Notes: generated by a model from the letters alone, not told the origin. Counted from the stretch's first letter, positions 25,495 to 35,676 are shown. The stretch: DNA of 64,000 nt from Flavobacterium omnivorum (GCF_900099915.1 NZ_FNDB01000001.1:406405-470404), one strand, 5' to 3'. Made by a program: numbers and translations.

Positions 25495-26883
25495 TTAATC
25501 CGGATTAGCCATTATTTTAAAAAGTTCTGAATTGGAAATGTAAAATCGGTTCTCCAAGGCTATTTTTGAAAGACGTGCAATCACTAAATTATTCTCTCGA
25601 ATATTGATTAAAAATAAGGAGCTTTCGCCAAAAGAAAACAAGCGTTCTTCTGAATTTAACATCGTGAGATTGTCTTGAACCAACCCTTTAATTAGTTCTT
25701 TTTGCCTCAAAAGCGATTCAATTTCCATTTTCTGGGCATTGATTTTATTAGTCAACTGCACTTTTTCTAGATCCAATGCAAATTCGGTTTCCTGTACCTT
25801 AAACTTCGCTAATTTCAAACTTCCGCGTTCTTTTCGCAGGAACAACGGGAAGTAAAAATCTAATCCAATTTTATAATCCTGAAATTGGTAATTATCAATA
25901 TAGCTCGGTTCTGATATATAAGAATATCCTACGTCAATCTTTGGTAAAAGCATGTTGGCTTTTAACTTTTTTTCCACGTTTAGCATATCAATTTTACTTT
26001 GCAGGGCATTGATTTTTGGATGGTTGGTAATAGAGAAATCAGAGTTTAGCAAATTATTCGTTTTTAAACTTTCTTGTATTGTGAATTCCAGTTGTATTTC
26101 GGGAATCAGTTCGTCAGATAATTCAAGTGGAATGTTATTTTCTAACCAAAGGAAATTAGACAGTTCTAATTTGGCTTTAGCCAATTTAAGCTCAGAATCT
26201 TCTAAGTTTAATATTCGGTTTTTTACAATAATCCCAGCTTCAACGCTATCGATTGACGGTTTGTCTCCTTGCTGGATTAGTGCCCGTATTCCTTTGAACC
26301 TTATTTGTGCATTACTATTGTACTCTTCATACAATTGCACTTCGTTGAAATTTCTCTTCCAATTAAAATACGCCAAAGAGGCATCATACAATATCGCAAT
26401 AGCTTGCAATTTTCGTTCTGCCTGACTGAGTTGCATTTGCATTTTTGCTTTTCGAACATCAGCCATTCTTTGATTAATAAATAGCCCTTGGCCTAGCGGC
26501 ACTGTGATGCCAAGCGAGGTTAATCCTTGATTAGGAACTGTGTTTTCAGGATTTAGATAAATGCCCTCATTGTTGTCAAAGCCTGCCTTAATTTCGATTC
26601 CATACCAGGTAGGAATTTTGAAACTGCTGTTTAAAATTGAATAATATTCTTTATCCTTGAATTGTTTTTGGCTAAAGTCGACCTCGATTTTTGGATCAAA
26701 TCCACCTCGCGCCATCATCAAGTTAGCTTGTGATTTACTGATTTCTAAATTGGCAGTTTTTACCAGTGGATGATATTTCTTGACATACCCTAGAAACTCA
26801 GTGTAGGTAAATTCTTTTGAGGGACTATTTTGCGCTGTGACAGCAAACCCAAAGAATAAAAACGCTAAAAATACATGTTTCAT
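25495..26883 (-). CDS. TolC-family outer membrane efflux protein
   Basis: A 462-residue exported protein with a signal peptide (ending VTAQ) and the two-repeat helical layout of TolC proteins: NLEISKSQANLMMARGGFDPKIEVDFSQ in the first half and KINALQSKIDMLNVEKKLKANMLLPKIDVGYSY in the second. It forms the outer membrane channel of a tripartite export system. Its ATG overlaps the stop of the HlyD gene by one base (TAATG), so the two are translationally coupled. It is the last gene of the TetR-ABC-HlyD-TolC operon. Confidence 0.92.
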   Translation of the reverse strand: MKHVFLAFLFFGFAVTAQNSPSKEFTYTEFLGYVKKYHPLVKTANLEISKSQANLMMARGGFDPKIEVDFSQKQFKDKEYYSILNSSFKIPTWYGIEIKAGFDNNEGIYLNPENTVPNQGLTSLGITVPLGQGLFINQRMADVRKAKMQMQLSQAERKLQAIAILYDASLAYFNWKRNFNEVQLYEEYNSNAQIRFKGIRALIQQGDKPSIDSVEAGIIVKNRILNLEDSELKLAKAKLELSNFLWLENNIPLELSDELIPEIQLEFTIQESLKTNNLLNSDFSITNHPKINALQSKIDMLNVEKKLKANMLLPKIDVGYSYISEPSYIDNYQFQDYKIGLDFYFPLFLRKERGSLKLAKFKVQETEFALDLEKVQLTNKINAQKMEIESLLRQKELIKGLVQDNLTMLNSEERLFSFGESSLFLINIRENNLVIARLSKIALENRFYISNSELFKIMANPD

Positions 26884-28229
26884 TACTTCTTTTCTTTTGT
26901 GGTTTTAGGAGCGGGTTTGTAATAATTTGGTGGAAATCCGTTTAAAGTTCTCCATAATTCAAACCACACAGGAACGTTGTTTAGCAAGGCGATAGTTTGT
27001 GCACCTGCTCCTATGCTCAGCTGCTTAGGCCACTGATCTTCATTTTTGTCAGGTGCTATTAATACGCGGTATTTACCGTTATCACTTATGAAATTTTCAA
27101 TGGCAACAATTTCGCCACCAAAAGTTCCATAGGACATATTTGGCCAGCCCGAAAATACGATAGTAGGCCAACCATCAAACCAAACTCTGACTTTTTCGCC
27201 TTTAATTAACAAAGGCAAATCAATTGGATTCACAAAAGTTTCTACAGCAATGTCATAATCGGAGGGCATGATGGTTGCTATGGGTGTTCCTTCCTTAATG
27301 GTCTCTCCAATACCGGATTGAATGGCTCTATTGACATAGCCGTTTTGTGATGCTTTAATGTAATACATTCCATTTCTAATGCTATAATTTGCGTATTGAT
27401 TTTGGAGTTTATTCACTTGGGCGTCCGTATCGAATTGACTGCTTAACGCGGTAAATTTATCACTATTGGCTTTTGAAACTTTCTCTGCATACTCAGCGCT
27501 TATTCTGTTTATTTCAACTTTAGCATTGATTAATTCGTTTTTACTAGTTAAAAATTTGTTTTCCTGAGTAATAATTTTGGCTTCTACTTCCTGTAATTTC
27601 AGTCTTTTTTCCTCAATATCCGTCAGTGGTTTTAACCCTTCTTTATTCAATGTAACGGAACGATTGTATTGCGTGTTCGCTATTTTTAGCTGTGTTTTTA
27701 CAGCAACTAAATCCATACTATCACTCTTTATTTTTAAAAATGATTGTTTGATTTTGTTTTGTCCTTGTTCCAGTTTTAGGACTTTTTCCCTTTCGATGGC
27801 TTGAATCTGTCCCGTTAAAGTACTTACCTTAGACCCATAAGATTGCAAAGATTGTTTTTTGGCATCTATTTGGTTTTTGGTGTTTTGTACTAAGTTTGGA
27901 TCCAAGTAATCCTCTTTTATTTCCGAGATAAATACAATGGTGTCTCCTTTTTTGACAAAATCACCTTCTTGCACATACCATTTTTCAAGTCTACCAGAGA
28001 TTACACTTTGAATTGATTGTGGTCTTTGGTCTGGTTGTAATGTGGTGACGCTTCCAGTTCCGGAAATATTTTGTGTCCAAGGCAGAAATAGTCCCACTAC
28101 AGCCACAATGGATACACCTGCTATTATTTTATTTAAAATTTTATAATGAGGTCTGTTCGTTAGGTTTTTAACAGTGTCGTAGCGGTCAAGAGGCTGCAGT
28201 TTTGTTTTGTTATTAGATATGTTTAGCAT
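26883..28229 (-). CDS. HlyD-family periplasmic adaptor
   Basis: A 448-residue membrane-fusion protein. One N-terminal transmembrane helix (about 34-50), a lipoyl/biotinyl-like half motif (QSVISGRLEKWYVQEGDFVKKGDTIVFI), a long coiled-coil hairpin (about 110-275), the second lipoyl half (YIKASQNGYVNRAIQSGIGETIKEGTPIATI) and a beta-barrel C-terminus. It links the inner-membrane ABC protein to TolC. It lies 2 bases downstream of the ABC gene stop and overlaps tolC by 1 base. Confidence 0.92.
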   Translation of the reverse strand: MLNISNNKTKLQPLDRYDTVKNLTNRPHYKILNKIIAGVSIVAVVGLFLPWTQNISGTGSVTTLQPDQRPQSIQSVISGRLEKWYVQEGDFVKKGDTIVFISEIKEDYLDPNLVQNTKNQIDAKKQSLQSYGSKVSTLTGQIQAIEREKVLKLEQGQNKIKQSFLKIKSDSMDLVAVKTQLKIANTQYNRSVTLNKEGLKPLTDIEEKRLKLQEVEAKIITQENKFLTSKNELINAKVEINRISAEYAEKVSKANSDKFTALSSQFDTDAQVNKLQNQYANYSIRNGMYYIKASQNGYVNRAIQSGIGETIKEGTPIATIMPSDYDIAVETFVNPIDLPLLIKGEKVRVWFDGWPTIVFSGWPNMSYGTFGGEIVAIENFISDNGKYRVLIAPDKNEDQWPKQLSIGAGAQTIALLNNVPVWFELWRTLNGFPPNYYKPAPKTTKEKK

Positions 28230-28231
28230 GG

Positions 28232-29899
28232 CTAATTATTTTTTAAATCAAGTTGAATTGCCCCATTTTGCATGGTGATGCTGCGAGTACATTTAGTTTT
28301 CCAATAAGGATTCTTCGAAGAAACGATGATCGTCCATTTGTGTTTATCCGAAGTGATGAAGTCAATAATTTGATTCGCCACTTTGTCATCCATCTTATCA
28401 GTTGGATCTTCGTAGAACAGTACTTTGGGATTGTGGAGTATACTGCGTGCTAACAATACTTTTTGAGCATTAGAAGAGGATAATTGTTTTCCTTCCGGAA
28501 AAATATGGGTCTCGAGACCTTTTGGCAATGATTTAATGAAGGATGAAAGTTGGACTCCGTCAAGAACTGCTTTTAAATTTTCAGTTTTTACAGCAGTGTC
28601 ATTGAAAGTTATATTGTCTAATAGTGTTCCTTCAAATGGGGTTTCGCCGCAGATAATACTTCCAATTTGAGAACGGTACTGTTTCAGGTTTATTTTATTG
28701 AAGGTGTCATCATTAATAAAAAAAGATCCAGATGTGGGTTGTAATAAACCAGATAATATTCGAATGAGTGTCGTTTTTCCAGAGCCATTTTCTCCTTCGA
28801 TTGCAATTCTTTCACCTTGCTGGATCTTCAATGTTAAGGTGTTTAATATGTGTCCAGGGGAGTCAGGGAATTTGAAGGTGAGGTTTTCTGTTTCTAATGA
28901 AATGTTGGCATAACACATATCACCTTTAAAAGTCGCTTCCTCTTCTAATTCTAGATCTGTTACTTGCCCTATTTTTTCAATTGAAGTAAGTACGTCGTAG
29001 AATGTTTCCAATCCAACTATTATTTTTTCGACCGAATTGATCACCATTAAAATAATGATTTCTGCAGCCACAAATTGTCCTATATTCATTTGCTGTGACA
29101 ATACTAAAAAACCACCCATCGATAATAAACTCGCAGTAATAATCATTTTAAAAATAATCAATTGTGTGAATTGACTTTTGATTACATTAAAATGTTTTTC
29201 TCTATTAGTTAAATAATCTGCAACTAGATTATTGTTTTTTTGCAAGCCGTAATTATAGTTGAGGTCATTTTTAAAACTAAAATTGTTTCGCGCCATTTCT
29301 TGCAACCATCCAGCTACTTTGTATTTAAATTTAGATTCTTTTAAGCTAGTTTCAAGTCCAGATTTAAAAGAGAATTTGAATATAAAATATAAAAGGAAAA
29401 ACAATAAAATGCCAAACATTATAAAATAAGGGTGATACAAGGACAATAGAATCAAACCGAAGACTATTTGTAATAATGCTGCCGAGAAATCGATTAATAG
29501 CTTTGAGGTTCCTTTTTGAATGGTCATCGTATCAAAAAAACGATTGGCTAATTCTGGAGGGTAGCTGTTGTATAACTCCTCCATTTTTATTTTTGGCAAA
29601 CGAGCAGCAAATTCAAATGAAGAGCGAACAAATATTTTTTGTTGCAAGTTTTCTGTAATTCGCAATTGCATGAGCGATAAAACTCCAGTTAATGCAACGC
29701 CAAAGACTACCAAAACAATTAAAACGATCCATGAAGCGCTAACTCTTCCTGATTGGATCAAGTTTGTTATTGCTTGAATTCCTAGTGGCAACGATAGGCT
29801 GATTAATCCTGCAAAAATGGCATAGAAAAATATTTGATAAACATCTTTTCTGTCTAAAGCGAGTAGGTTGTAAAATCTTTGTAATGGCGTTTTTTTCAT
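28232..29899 (-). CDS. ABC exporter with degenerate nucleotide-binding motifs
   Basis: A 555-residue half-transporter: six transmembrane helices (about 22-290) fused to an ATPase domain (about 335-550). The Walker A G369ENGSGKTT377 is intact. Other motifs are altered: the Q-loop position is IIC417GE, the signature reads LSSSN (473-477) instead of LSGGQ, Walker B is LFYE497D498 instead of DE, and the switch His is replaced in IIVSSKN (about 527-528). There is no N-terminal C39 peptidase domain. With HlyD and TolC it resembles a type I secretion or lipid/drug export system, but hydrolysis may be slow or absent. No cargo gene was seen. Confidence 0.9.
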   Translation of the reverse strand: MKKTPLQRFYNLLALDRKDVYQIFFYAIFAGLISLSLPLGIQAITNLIQSGRVSASWIVLIVLVVFGVALTGVLSLMQLRITENLQQKIFVRSSFEFAARLPKIKMEELYNSYPPELANRFFDTMTIQKGTSKLLIDFSAALLQIVFGLILLSLYHPYFIMFGILLFFLLYFIFKFSFKSGLETSLKESKFKYKVAGWLQEMARNNFSFKNDLNYNYGLQKNNNLVADYLTNREKHFNVIKSQFTQLIIFKMIITASLLSMGGFLVLSQQMNIGQFVAAEIIILMVINSVEKIIVGLETFYDVLTSIEKIGQVTDLELEEEATFKGDMCYANISLETENLTFKFPDSPGHILNTLTLKIQQGERIAIEGENGSGKTTLIRILSGLLQPTSGSFFINDDTFNKINLKQYRSQIGSIICGETPFEGTLLDNITFNDTAVKTENLKAVLDGVQLSSFIKSLPKGLETHIFPEGKQLSSSNAQKVLLARSILHNPKVLFYEDPTDKMDDKVANQIIDFITSDKHKWTIIVSSKNPYWKTKCTRSITMQNGAIQLDLKNN

Positions 29900-29905
29900 T
29901 GTATA

Positions 29906-30577
29906 TTATTTTGTAATTCTTTGAACTAAATCAATGTAGAAATCAGTGGGTGAAATAGTTTCATTACAATTGGTTATTGTTTTTAAATGATTCTTTAAAA
30001 AATGTTGATGCAAGGCGCCTTCCACGATGGAGGAAGCTAAGCTTTTGGCAAATTTATAATCAGGATTTACTGCTACTATCATATCAGCAATTCTATTTAT
30101 GATACTTTTATAAACAAGGAAAACACCTTCCTTATTTTCTTCATCAACTTCCTTGGTTAAAATTGTTTTGGTAAACTCTGAAATTATAATTTTATTTAAA
30201 ATACCTTCGTCTATATGTGCGGTAGACGAATTATCCTCTATTTTCTCTGTTACGATGGTAATTGCTTTTTTTAATTTTTCTAACGGAACGAGTAGATTAT
30301 TTGTTGCTAAAACTAATCTATATTCTATCCAACCCCAATACCAAGAAGATAAATATAACATTAATTTATGTTTACTTTCAAAATACCGATAAATCGAACT
30401 TTCATTCGAACCGATGCATTCACCTAATTTTTTAAAAGTAAAGCTTTCAAAACCAATTTGGTCAATCATTAAGATACTATGTTTAATGATTTTCTTGCCT
30501 AAAGGGGAAGTTTCAGGATTCTTTACATAAAGGGTGTCGTTGACCGTGATTATAATGTTTGATAAAATAGAGTTCAT
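29906..30577 (-). CDS. TetR-family transcriptional regulator
   Basis: A 223-residue regulator at the head of the export operon. The ATG at 30577 is chosen over a TTG at 30655. The N-terminal HTH is visible in HSILMIDQIGFESFTFKKL, GECIGSNESSIYRYFESKHKLMLYL (about 32-80). The C-terminal ligand domain is helical with no recognisable signature. It ends 7 bases before the ABC gene, so it is probably cotranscribed and autoregulates the operon. Confidence 0.88.
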   Translation of the reverse strand: MNSILSNIIITVNDTLYVKNPETSPLGKKIIKHSILMIDQIGFESFTFKKLGECIGSNESSIYRYFESKHKLMLYLSSWYWGWIEYRLVLATNNLLVPLEKLKKAITIVTEKIEDNSSTAHIDEGILNKIIISEFTKTILTKEVDEENKEGVFLVYKSIINRIADMIVAVNPDYKFAKSLASSIVEGALHQHFLKNHLKTITNCNETISPTDFYIDLVQRITK

Positions 30578-30688
30578 ATGTGCTAATTTTAGTAAGATAC
30601 TGCAGGTTGGAAATTCGCTATAATTTTTTGTTACTGACGATAAAGTCAAGTGCAATTAAAAATTAAAATACTCATTTATATTTCTCTA

Positions 30689-31321
30689 TTACAAATTAAT
30701 TTTCAAACCAAAGTTTAAATTCTTCATATCTTGAAGTTCTGGTTTTATTTTGTTATCCTTTAAATCTAAATACTTTAAGTGGTCTAATGGTTTTAATACA
30801 GGTATCGTTTTAAAGTCATTTTTGTTCAAGTACAGGTATTCTAGGTTTTTAAAAGCTAAAATTTCACTTGGAAGTGATTTTAATTGGTCGTTTTCTAAGT
30901 GCAACGATTTTAAATTGGGTAATTTAGCTAAGATATTGAGTGTCTTGGGTAGGTTCATGTTTTTTTCATCATTTAAAAAAATCTCTTCTAATTTAGTCAA
31001 ATTTGAAAACTCGCTTGGTAATTTGCTAAAATCATTTCCGCTCAAATCAATTATTTTTAATGATTTTAGTCGTGTAATTCCTGTTGGGATCTCTTTTAAA
31101 TGATCGTTTTTAAGATTAAGATATTCGAGGTTAATAAACTTTGACCAATCAATATCCGTTAGTTTTAGGGTTTGATTACTCAAGTTAAGTTTAAAAATCA
31201 TTTCAGGGTTTTTTAAGGCCTCTTCAAGATTATTATATTCTTTATTGCGATCAAACTTAATTTGACCAAACAGTGCATTTGTACCAACAAGTAAAAATGC
31301 CAAAATTAAGCTCTTTTTCAT
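30689..31321 (-). CDS. Secreted leucine-rich repeat protein
   Basis: A 210-residue exported protein with a signal peptide (ending ALFGQ) and about six LRR units with the pattern LxxLxxLxLxxNxLxxLP, e.g. LKSLKIIDLSGNDFSKLPSE and LPNLKSLHLENDQLKSLPSE. This is the small bacterial (Shrunken/LPxP-like) type. LRRs mediate protein contacts; the partner is unknown. Two tandem AAAATTAATAGC repeats lie just upstream (31348-31371). Confidence 0.85.
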   Translation of the reverse strand: MKKSLILAFLLVGTNALFGQIKFDRNKEYNNLEEALKNPEMIFKLNLSNQTLKLTDIDWSKFINLEYLNLKNDHLKEIPTGITRLKSLKIIDLSGNDFSKLPSEFSNLTKLEEIFLNDEKNMNLPKTLNILAKLPNLKSLHLENDQLKSLPSEILAFKNLEYLYLNKNDFKTIPVLKPLDHLKYLDLKDNKIKPELQDMKNLNFGLKINL

Positions 31322-31407
31322 TTTCTATATTTTTTATATTGGTGTCAAAATTAATAGCAAAATTAATAGCAATACTATTGACAATGAAATTTTAACTTTT
31401 ATTTATA

Positions 31408-31437
31408 AAAAAAGCCACTCAATTTAGAATGGCTTTT
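31408..31437 (-). terminator. Terminator of gpmI
   Basis: On the minus strand AAAAGCCA pairs with TGGCTTTT across a 12-base loop and is followed by a T-run. It lies about 25 bases beyond the gpmI stop. Confidence 0.65.
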
Positions 31438-31460
31438 AAATTTGCTAAAATTTATTTTGT

Positions 31461-32978
31461 TTAAAGAAGCGAATGACAGGTCATAACTTCCGGTTTTTCT
31501 ACGCCCATCAACTCCAAGATGGTTGGTGCAATATCACCCAAAACGCCATCGTGAATGGTTCTTATTTCTTTGTCTACCAAAATGATTGGAACTGGATTTG
31601 TCGTATGTGCTGTATTTGGACTTCCATCAGGATTAATCATTGTTTCACAATTTCCATGATCCGCGATTACGATAGTAGTATAGTTGTTTTCTAGTGCAGC
31701 TGTAATCACTTTTTCTACGCATTTGTCAACCGCTTCGCACGCTTGTATCGCAGCGTTCATGATTCCAGTATGTCCTACCATGTCCCCATTAGCAAAATTA
31801 AGACAAACAAAATCAGCTTCCCCTTTATAGAGTTCGGGAATAAGTGCGTCGGTCAATTCAAAGGCACTCATTTCCGGTTGTAAATCATAAGTGGCTACCT
31901 TTGGAGAGTTTTTTAGAATGCGGCTTTCGCCAATAAAAGGCTGCTCTCTTCCTCCAGAAAAGAAGAAAGTAACGTGTGGATATTTTTCTGTTTCGGCAAT
32001 ACGAATTTGCTTTTTGTGGGCTTTTTCTAAAACCTCTCCAAGTGTTTCTGTTATGTTGTCTTTGTTGTAAACGACTTTTACGTTTTGGTACGTTTCGTCA
32101 TAGTTGGTCAACGTGACGTAATATAAATTGAGTTTGTGCATGTTTTGCTCATGACAATCTATTTGCGTCAATACTTCAGTTAATTCTCTTCCTCTATCTG
32201 TTCTGAAATTAAAGAAAATTACCACGTCATCTTCTTCAATTGTGGCTACTGGTTGGTCATATTCATCCACCACAACTGTTGGGTGAATAAATTCATCGGT
32301 TACATTGACTTCATAACTTTCTTCAATACTAGCCACTGCATTCGTTGAATGGGTTCCAATTCCGTTTACCAATAAATCGTAAGCCAGTTTTACTCTTTCC
32401 CAACGTCTGTCTCGATCCATTGCATAATAGCGTCCTATTACCGAAGCCAGTTTTACACTAGTAGTGGCTATATAATCTAGTAAATCTTGAATGTAATGTT
32501 TTCCAGATTTTGGATCTACGTCACGACCGTCAGTGAAGGCGTGTATGAATACTTTTTGTAAACCGTGTTGTTGTGTAGCGTCAATCAAACCTCTTAAATG
32601 AGACGTGTGAGAGTGTACGCCACCATCAGATACTAGACCTAAAAAGTGAACTTTCTTGTTGTTTATTTTTGCATACGTGAAGGCATCAACTAAAACTTGC
32701 TCTTTAGAGAGTGTATCGTGCGCAACAGCAAGGTTAATTTTGGCTAAATCTTGATATACGATTCGCCCCGCACCAAGATTCATGTGGCCCACTTCACTAT
32801 TTCCCATTTGTCCCTCAGGTAGTCCAACATTTAAACCGTCTGTTCGAAGTTGAGCGCTGGGATAATTTCTGTATAAACTGTTAATAAAAGGTACGTTAGC
32901 ATTATCGATAGCAGAAACCTTTGGGTCAGGAGATTTACCCCAACCGTCCAAAATCATAAGAATTACTTTTTTATTCAT
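31461..32978 (-). CDS. gpmI: 2,3-bisphosphoglycerate-independent phosphoglycerate mutase
   Basis: It interconverts 3- and 2-phosphoglycerate in glycolysis with two Mn ions. The 505-residue length is standard. Visible motifs are LMILDGWGK with metal ligand Asp11, the phosphoserine site QMGNSEVGHMNLGAGR with Ser61, SDGGVHSH, FTDGRDVDP, GRYYAMDRDRRW, NFANGDMVGHTG and IADHGNCE. A strong promoter precedes it at 32996-33025. Confidence 0.97.
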   Translation of the reverse strand: MNKKVILMILDGWGKSPDPKVSAIDNANVPFINSLYRNYPSAQLRTDGLNVGLPEGQMGNSEVGHMNLGAGRIVYQDLAKINLAVAHDTLSKEQVLVDAFTYAKINNKKVHFLGLVSDGGVHSHTSHLRGLIDATQQHGLQKVFIHAFTDGRDVDPKSGKHYIQDLLDYIATTSVKLASVIGRYYAMDRDRRWERVKLAYDLLVNGIGTHSTNAVASIEESYEVNVTDEFIHPTVVVDEYDQPVATIEEDDVVIFFNFRTDRGRELTEVLTQIDCHEQNMHKLNLYYVTLTNYDETYQNVKVVYNKDNITETLGEVLEKAHKKQIRIAETEKYPHVTFFFSGGREQPFIGESRILKNSPKVATYDLQPEMSAFELTDALIPELYKGEADFVCLNFANGDMVGHTGIMNAAIQACEAVDKCVEKVITAALENNYTTIVIADHGNCETMINPDGSPNTAHTTNPVPIILVDKEIRTIHDGVLGDIAPTILELMGVEKPEVMTCHSLL

Positions 32979-32995
32979 TGCAAATTTATTTTAAG

Positions 32996-33025
32996 CAAAG
33001 ATAAAGTATTTCTAAAAATCTTCAA
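32996..33025 (-). promoter_or_regulatory. Predicted gpmI promoter
   Basis: On the minus strand TTG (33025-33023) is followed after 19 bases by TATCTTTG (33003-32996), matching the Bacteroidota consensus; the start codon follows about 18 bases downstream. Confidence 0.65.
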
Positions 33026-33119
33026 GAGAATCAAAATCACTATTATAGATTCAGAGGCTAAGCATAACAAATAATGATGATTTGGTTGTGGATGGTTCTG
33101 TTTTTTAAAATTAATGCAT

Positions 33120-35537
33120 TTAGAATTTATTTTTAACCTCATTGTAATCGATGAAATACCGCACACTTATGGAGAAAACATGGTTTAATGCTTCATTCGT
33201 GAGAAGGTTCGTAACATTATTCGTGAATTCTTTATTAATATTCCTTTCAAAGGCCCCCGCATTATTTCGATATAAAACCGATACTTGGCTCCCTGGCGCA
33301 AACCACCAAGTATAGGACAAGTCTGCATTCCAAGAATAAAAACTTGAGTTTTTATTTGCGGTGTATCCGGTAAAATCTACTAATCTTCCGTTTTGTTCTA
33401 GGGATAAAGCATTTTTGTTTTCAGCATACGACCAGTAATGACGCAGTGCAATGTTAAAGGTCATTTGGCTGTTCAATGCGTACTTCCCAGAAAGTGTATT
33501 GGAATACGTTATTACATTTCTATTCGCAAAGACGATTGTGTTTGGCGTAGCTGCATTCATATCGTCATTGATGCTGTCAATATATCCTTTATTATTGTTT
33601 TGTCTGAAAAAATTGAAGTTGTAGTTTAGGGATAATTTATCGCTAAATCGGTACCGTGGACCAACGGAAAAACCGTAAGAATTTCGACCAGCCTCATCAA
33701 AAACGGCATAGGATGGATTAAAATCAATCGCAAAAGGATTGTTGTAATTAGTAGAAATATAAATAAATCCGCCAATTTTAGTGGGTCTGATAACAAATCG
33801 ATTCGTTGCTCTTGGTTCGTAATAATCATAGGTTTCTATGGGATTAGCGTCCATTCCTAATCCGAAATAATGATTTTTTTTGTCATTTGAGTTAATCTGA
33901 ATGTTAATATTATTGGATTGAATTTTACCCGTTTCTTTTTGAAATTGAGAGTAAGCGTTTATTCTAGCATTAAAAGAGTTGAAATACTTGGTTGGATTCA
34001 AAATTCTATAACTTGAATTGCCATAAATACTGTAATAATTAGTTTCGAAATTAATACCCAAATCGTTATTGTCAAAATCCCTAGTGGTAATATCTGCACC
34101 AACTCCATAGCGGAATTTTCCGCTCGTTTCTGAGAAGTTCAATTGGGAATTAATCCCTTTTTTAGCTTCAATACTATTAACATAACTGTACTTGAAATCA
34201 CCAGCAAGATTGTACGTGTTTTTCTTGGTATTCAAATCCCAAACTAGTGCAGTCACATTTCCATCGCGAAAACTTCCATTTCGAGTCACATTAGTATTTA
34301 CAAACGCGATGGAGGAATTTTTGCGAAAGCGTTGGTCTAAAACTAAAACATTGTAATTGGCGAGTGGCTCTACTACTTCTTTTCTAGTTTGTTGTGTACT
34401 CTTATTGAAAATGGTTGCGAAAGTTTTTTCAGTGACCGCATTTAAAATCCCAACTCCTAATCCGTTTTTAGTCCTTCCTGATACTTTTAAAGCATTGATA
34501 AGATTAACACTTGCAGGATTGTCAATAATTTCTTCATTCGCTTCAGGGCTTGGATAATTAATTGGGTTTCCACCAATTCGTCTTGAATAAACTAAATTCC
34601 CTTTGCTAAACAAGTCTGTTCCTTCAGTAAAAAAGGGTCTGTTTTCGTTGAATTGTTGCTCAAATGGGCCTAAGTTCAGGATTTGATCATCGTATTTTGT
34701 TTGGCCAAAATCAGGAATAAGAATCATATCTAGCGTAAAAGCGTCGTTTATTCCATATTTTAAATCCAAACCGCCTTTAAGTGTTCCGTACGTTTTTTGT
34801 GCTGCATTTGCATTTACGTAAAAAGAAGAATACGGCAAAAGAAAGAGTCTGGTAGGGGGTTTTATATTTTCAATTCCTTCTAAAATACCGGTTTGTTGGG
34901 TAAAGGTTCCCAGTTTTGAATCAATGAAATTCCAAGTATATTTAAAACGGTCTCGTCTTATTTCTCTAAAAAAATTAAGGCCCCAAGTTTGTTTTTTTTC
35001 TGCTGAAAAACGCAATGCAGCATAAGGAATACGCATTTCTACAACCCAACCTTTATCAGTAATCACTGCTTTGCTTTTCCAAACAGCATCCCAGGAATAA
35101 TCCTCTCCATTGGAATCAGTCGTAATACAATCAGCCTGGCCATCGGCGGCATTTACAAAAAATTGAAAATCTTGCTGTCCGTCATTAAAACCATTGATAA
35201 AAACACCAAAAAGATCAGATGTTCCAAAATTATCCCTTTGGGTGATTTCTTTCAGAATTTTTTCAGGATTTTCATCGTTTAGTAAGGCACCAATATAAAT
35301 TGCATCATTGTCATATAATACTCTAATTTCAGTTTTCTTATTTTCGGGAATTGGTTTGCCATTATCAGGCTCAAACATGATAAAATCAGAAGCTATCGCA
35401 GCTGATTGCCAGATTGGTTCCTCTAGTTTTCCATCAATTTCGATTTTTTCCGAAATGAATTTAGTTTGGAGTACTTTTTTTTGGCTGAAGCCAATAAAGG
35501 ATAGTAAGAGAAAACAAAATAGAAATTGATTTTTCAT
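33120..35537 (-). CDS. DUF5916 protein with N-terminal CBM9-like domain
   Basis: An 805-residue exported protein with a signal peptide (ending IGFSQ). Residues about 25-210 form a CBM9-like beta-sandwich (IDGKLEEPIWQSAAIASDFIMFEPDNGKP, GWVVEMRIPYAALRF). The rest is the DUF5916 region, predicted to be an outer membrane beta-barrel (GLDLKYGINDAFTLDMILIPDFGQ, NRPFFTEGTDLFSKGNLVYSRRIGG) ending in SISVRYFIDYNEVKNKF with the C-terminal Phe typical of barrel insertion. Function unknown; binding of an extracellular substrate is plausible. The next gene upstream is a paralog. Confidence 0.9.
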   Translation of the reverse strand: MKNQFLFCFLLLSFIGFSQKKVLQTKFISEKIEIDGKLEEPIWQSAAIASDFIMFEPDNGKPIPENKKTEIRVLYDNDAIYIGALLNDENPEKILKEITQRDNFGTSDLFGVFINGFNDGQQDFQFFVNAADGQADCITTDSNGEDYSWDAVWKSKAVITDKGWVVEMRIPYAALRFSAEKKQTWGLNFFREIRRDRFKYTWNFIDSKLGTFTQQTGILEGIENIKPPTRLFLLPYSSFYVNANAAQKTYGTLKGGLDLKYGINDAFTLDMILIPDFGQTKYDDQILNLGPFEQQFNENRPFFTEGTDLFSKGNLVYSRRIGGNPINYPSPEANEEIIDNPASVNLINALKVSGRTKNGLGVGILNAVTEKTFATIFNKSTQQTRKEVVEPLANYNVLVLDQRFRKNSSIAFVNTNVTRNGSFRDGNVTALVWDLNTKKNTYNLAGDFKYSYVNSIEAKKGINSQLNFSETSGKFRYGVGADITTRDFDNNDLGINFETNYYSIYGNSSYRILNPTKYFNSFNARINAYSQFQKETGKIQSNNINIQINSNDKKNHYFGLGMDANPIETYDYYEPRATNRFVIRPTKIGGFIYISTNYNNPFAIDFNPSYAVFDEAGRNSYGFSVGPRYRFSDKLSLNYNFNFFRQNNNKGYIDSINDDMNAATPNTIVFANRNVITYSNTLSGKYALNSQMTFNIALRHYWSYAENKNALSLEQNGRLVDFTGYTANKNSSFYSWNADLSYTWWFAPGSQVSVLYRNNAGAFERNINKEFTNNVTNLLTNEALNHVFSISVRYFIDYNEVKNKF

Positions 35538-35676
35538 GAAGCGATTGATTGATTGATAATTGATTGCTATAATATAAAAACCAAAATAGCTTCAAGGCAG
35601 CAAACGCCATTTCACTCCAAAGGTTGCCTTAATAGACTTCATTTTTAATGGAATGTTACAGTTTAATATAAAAAAT

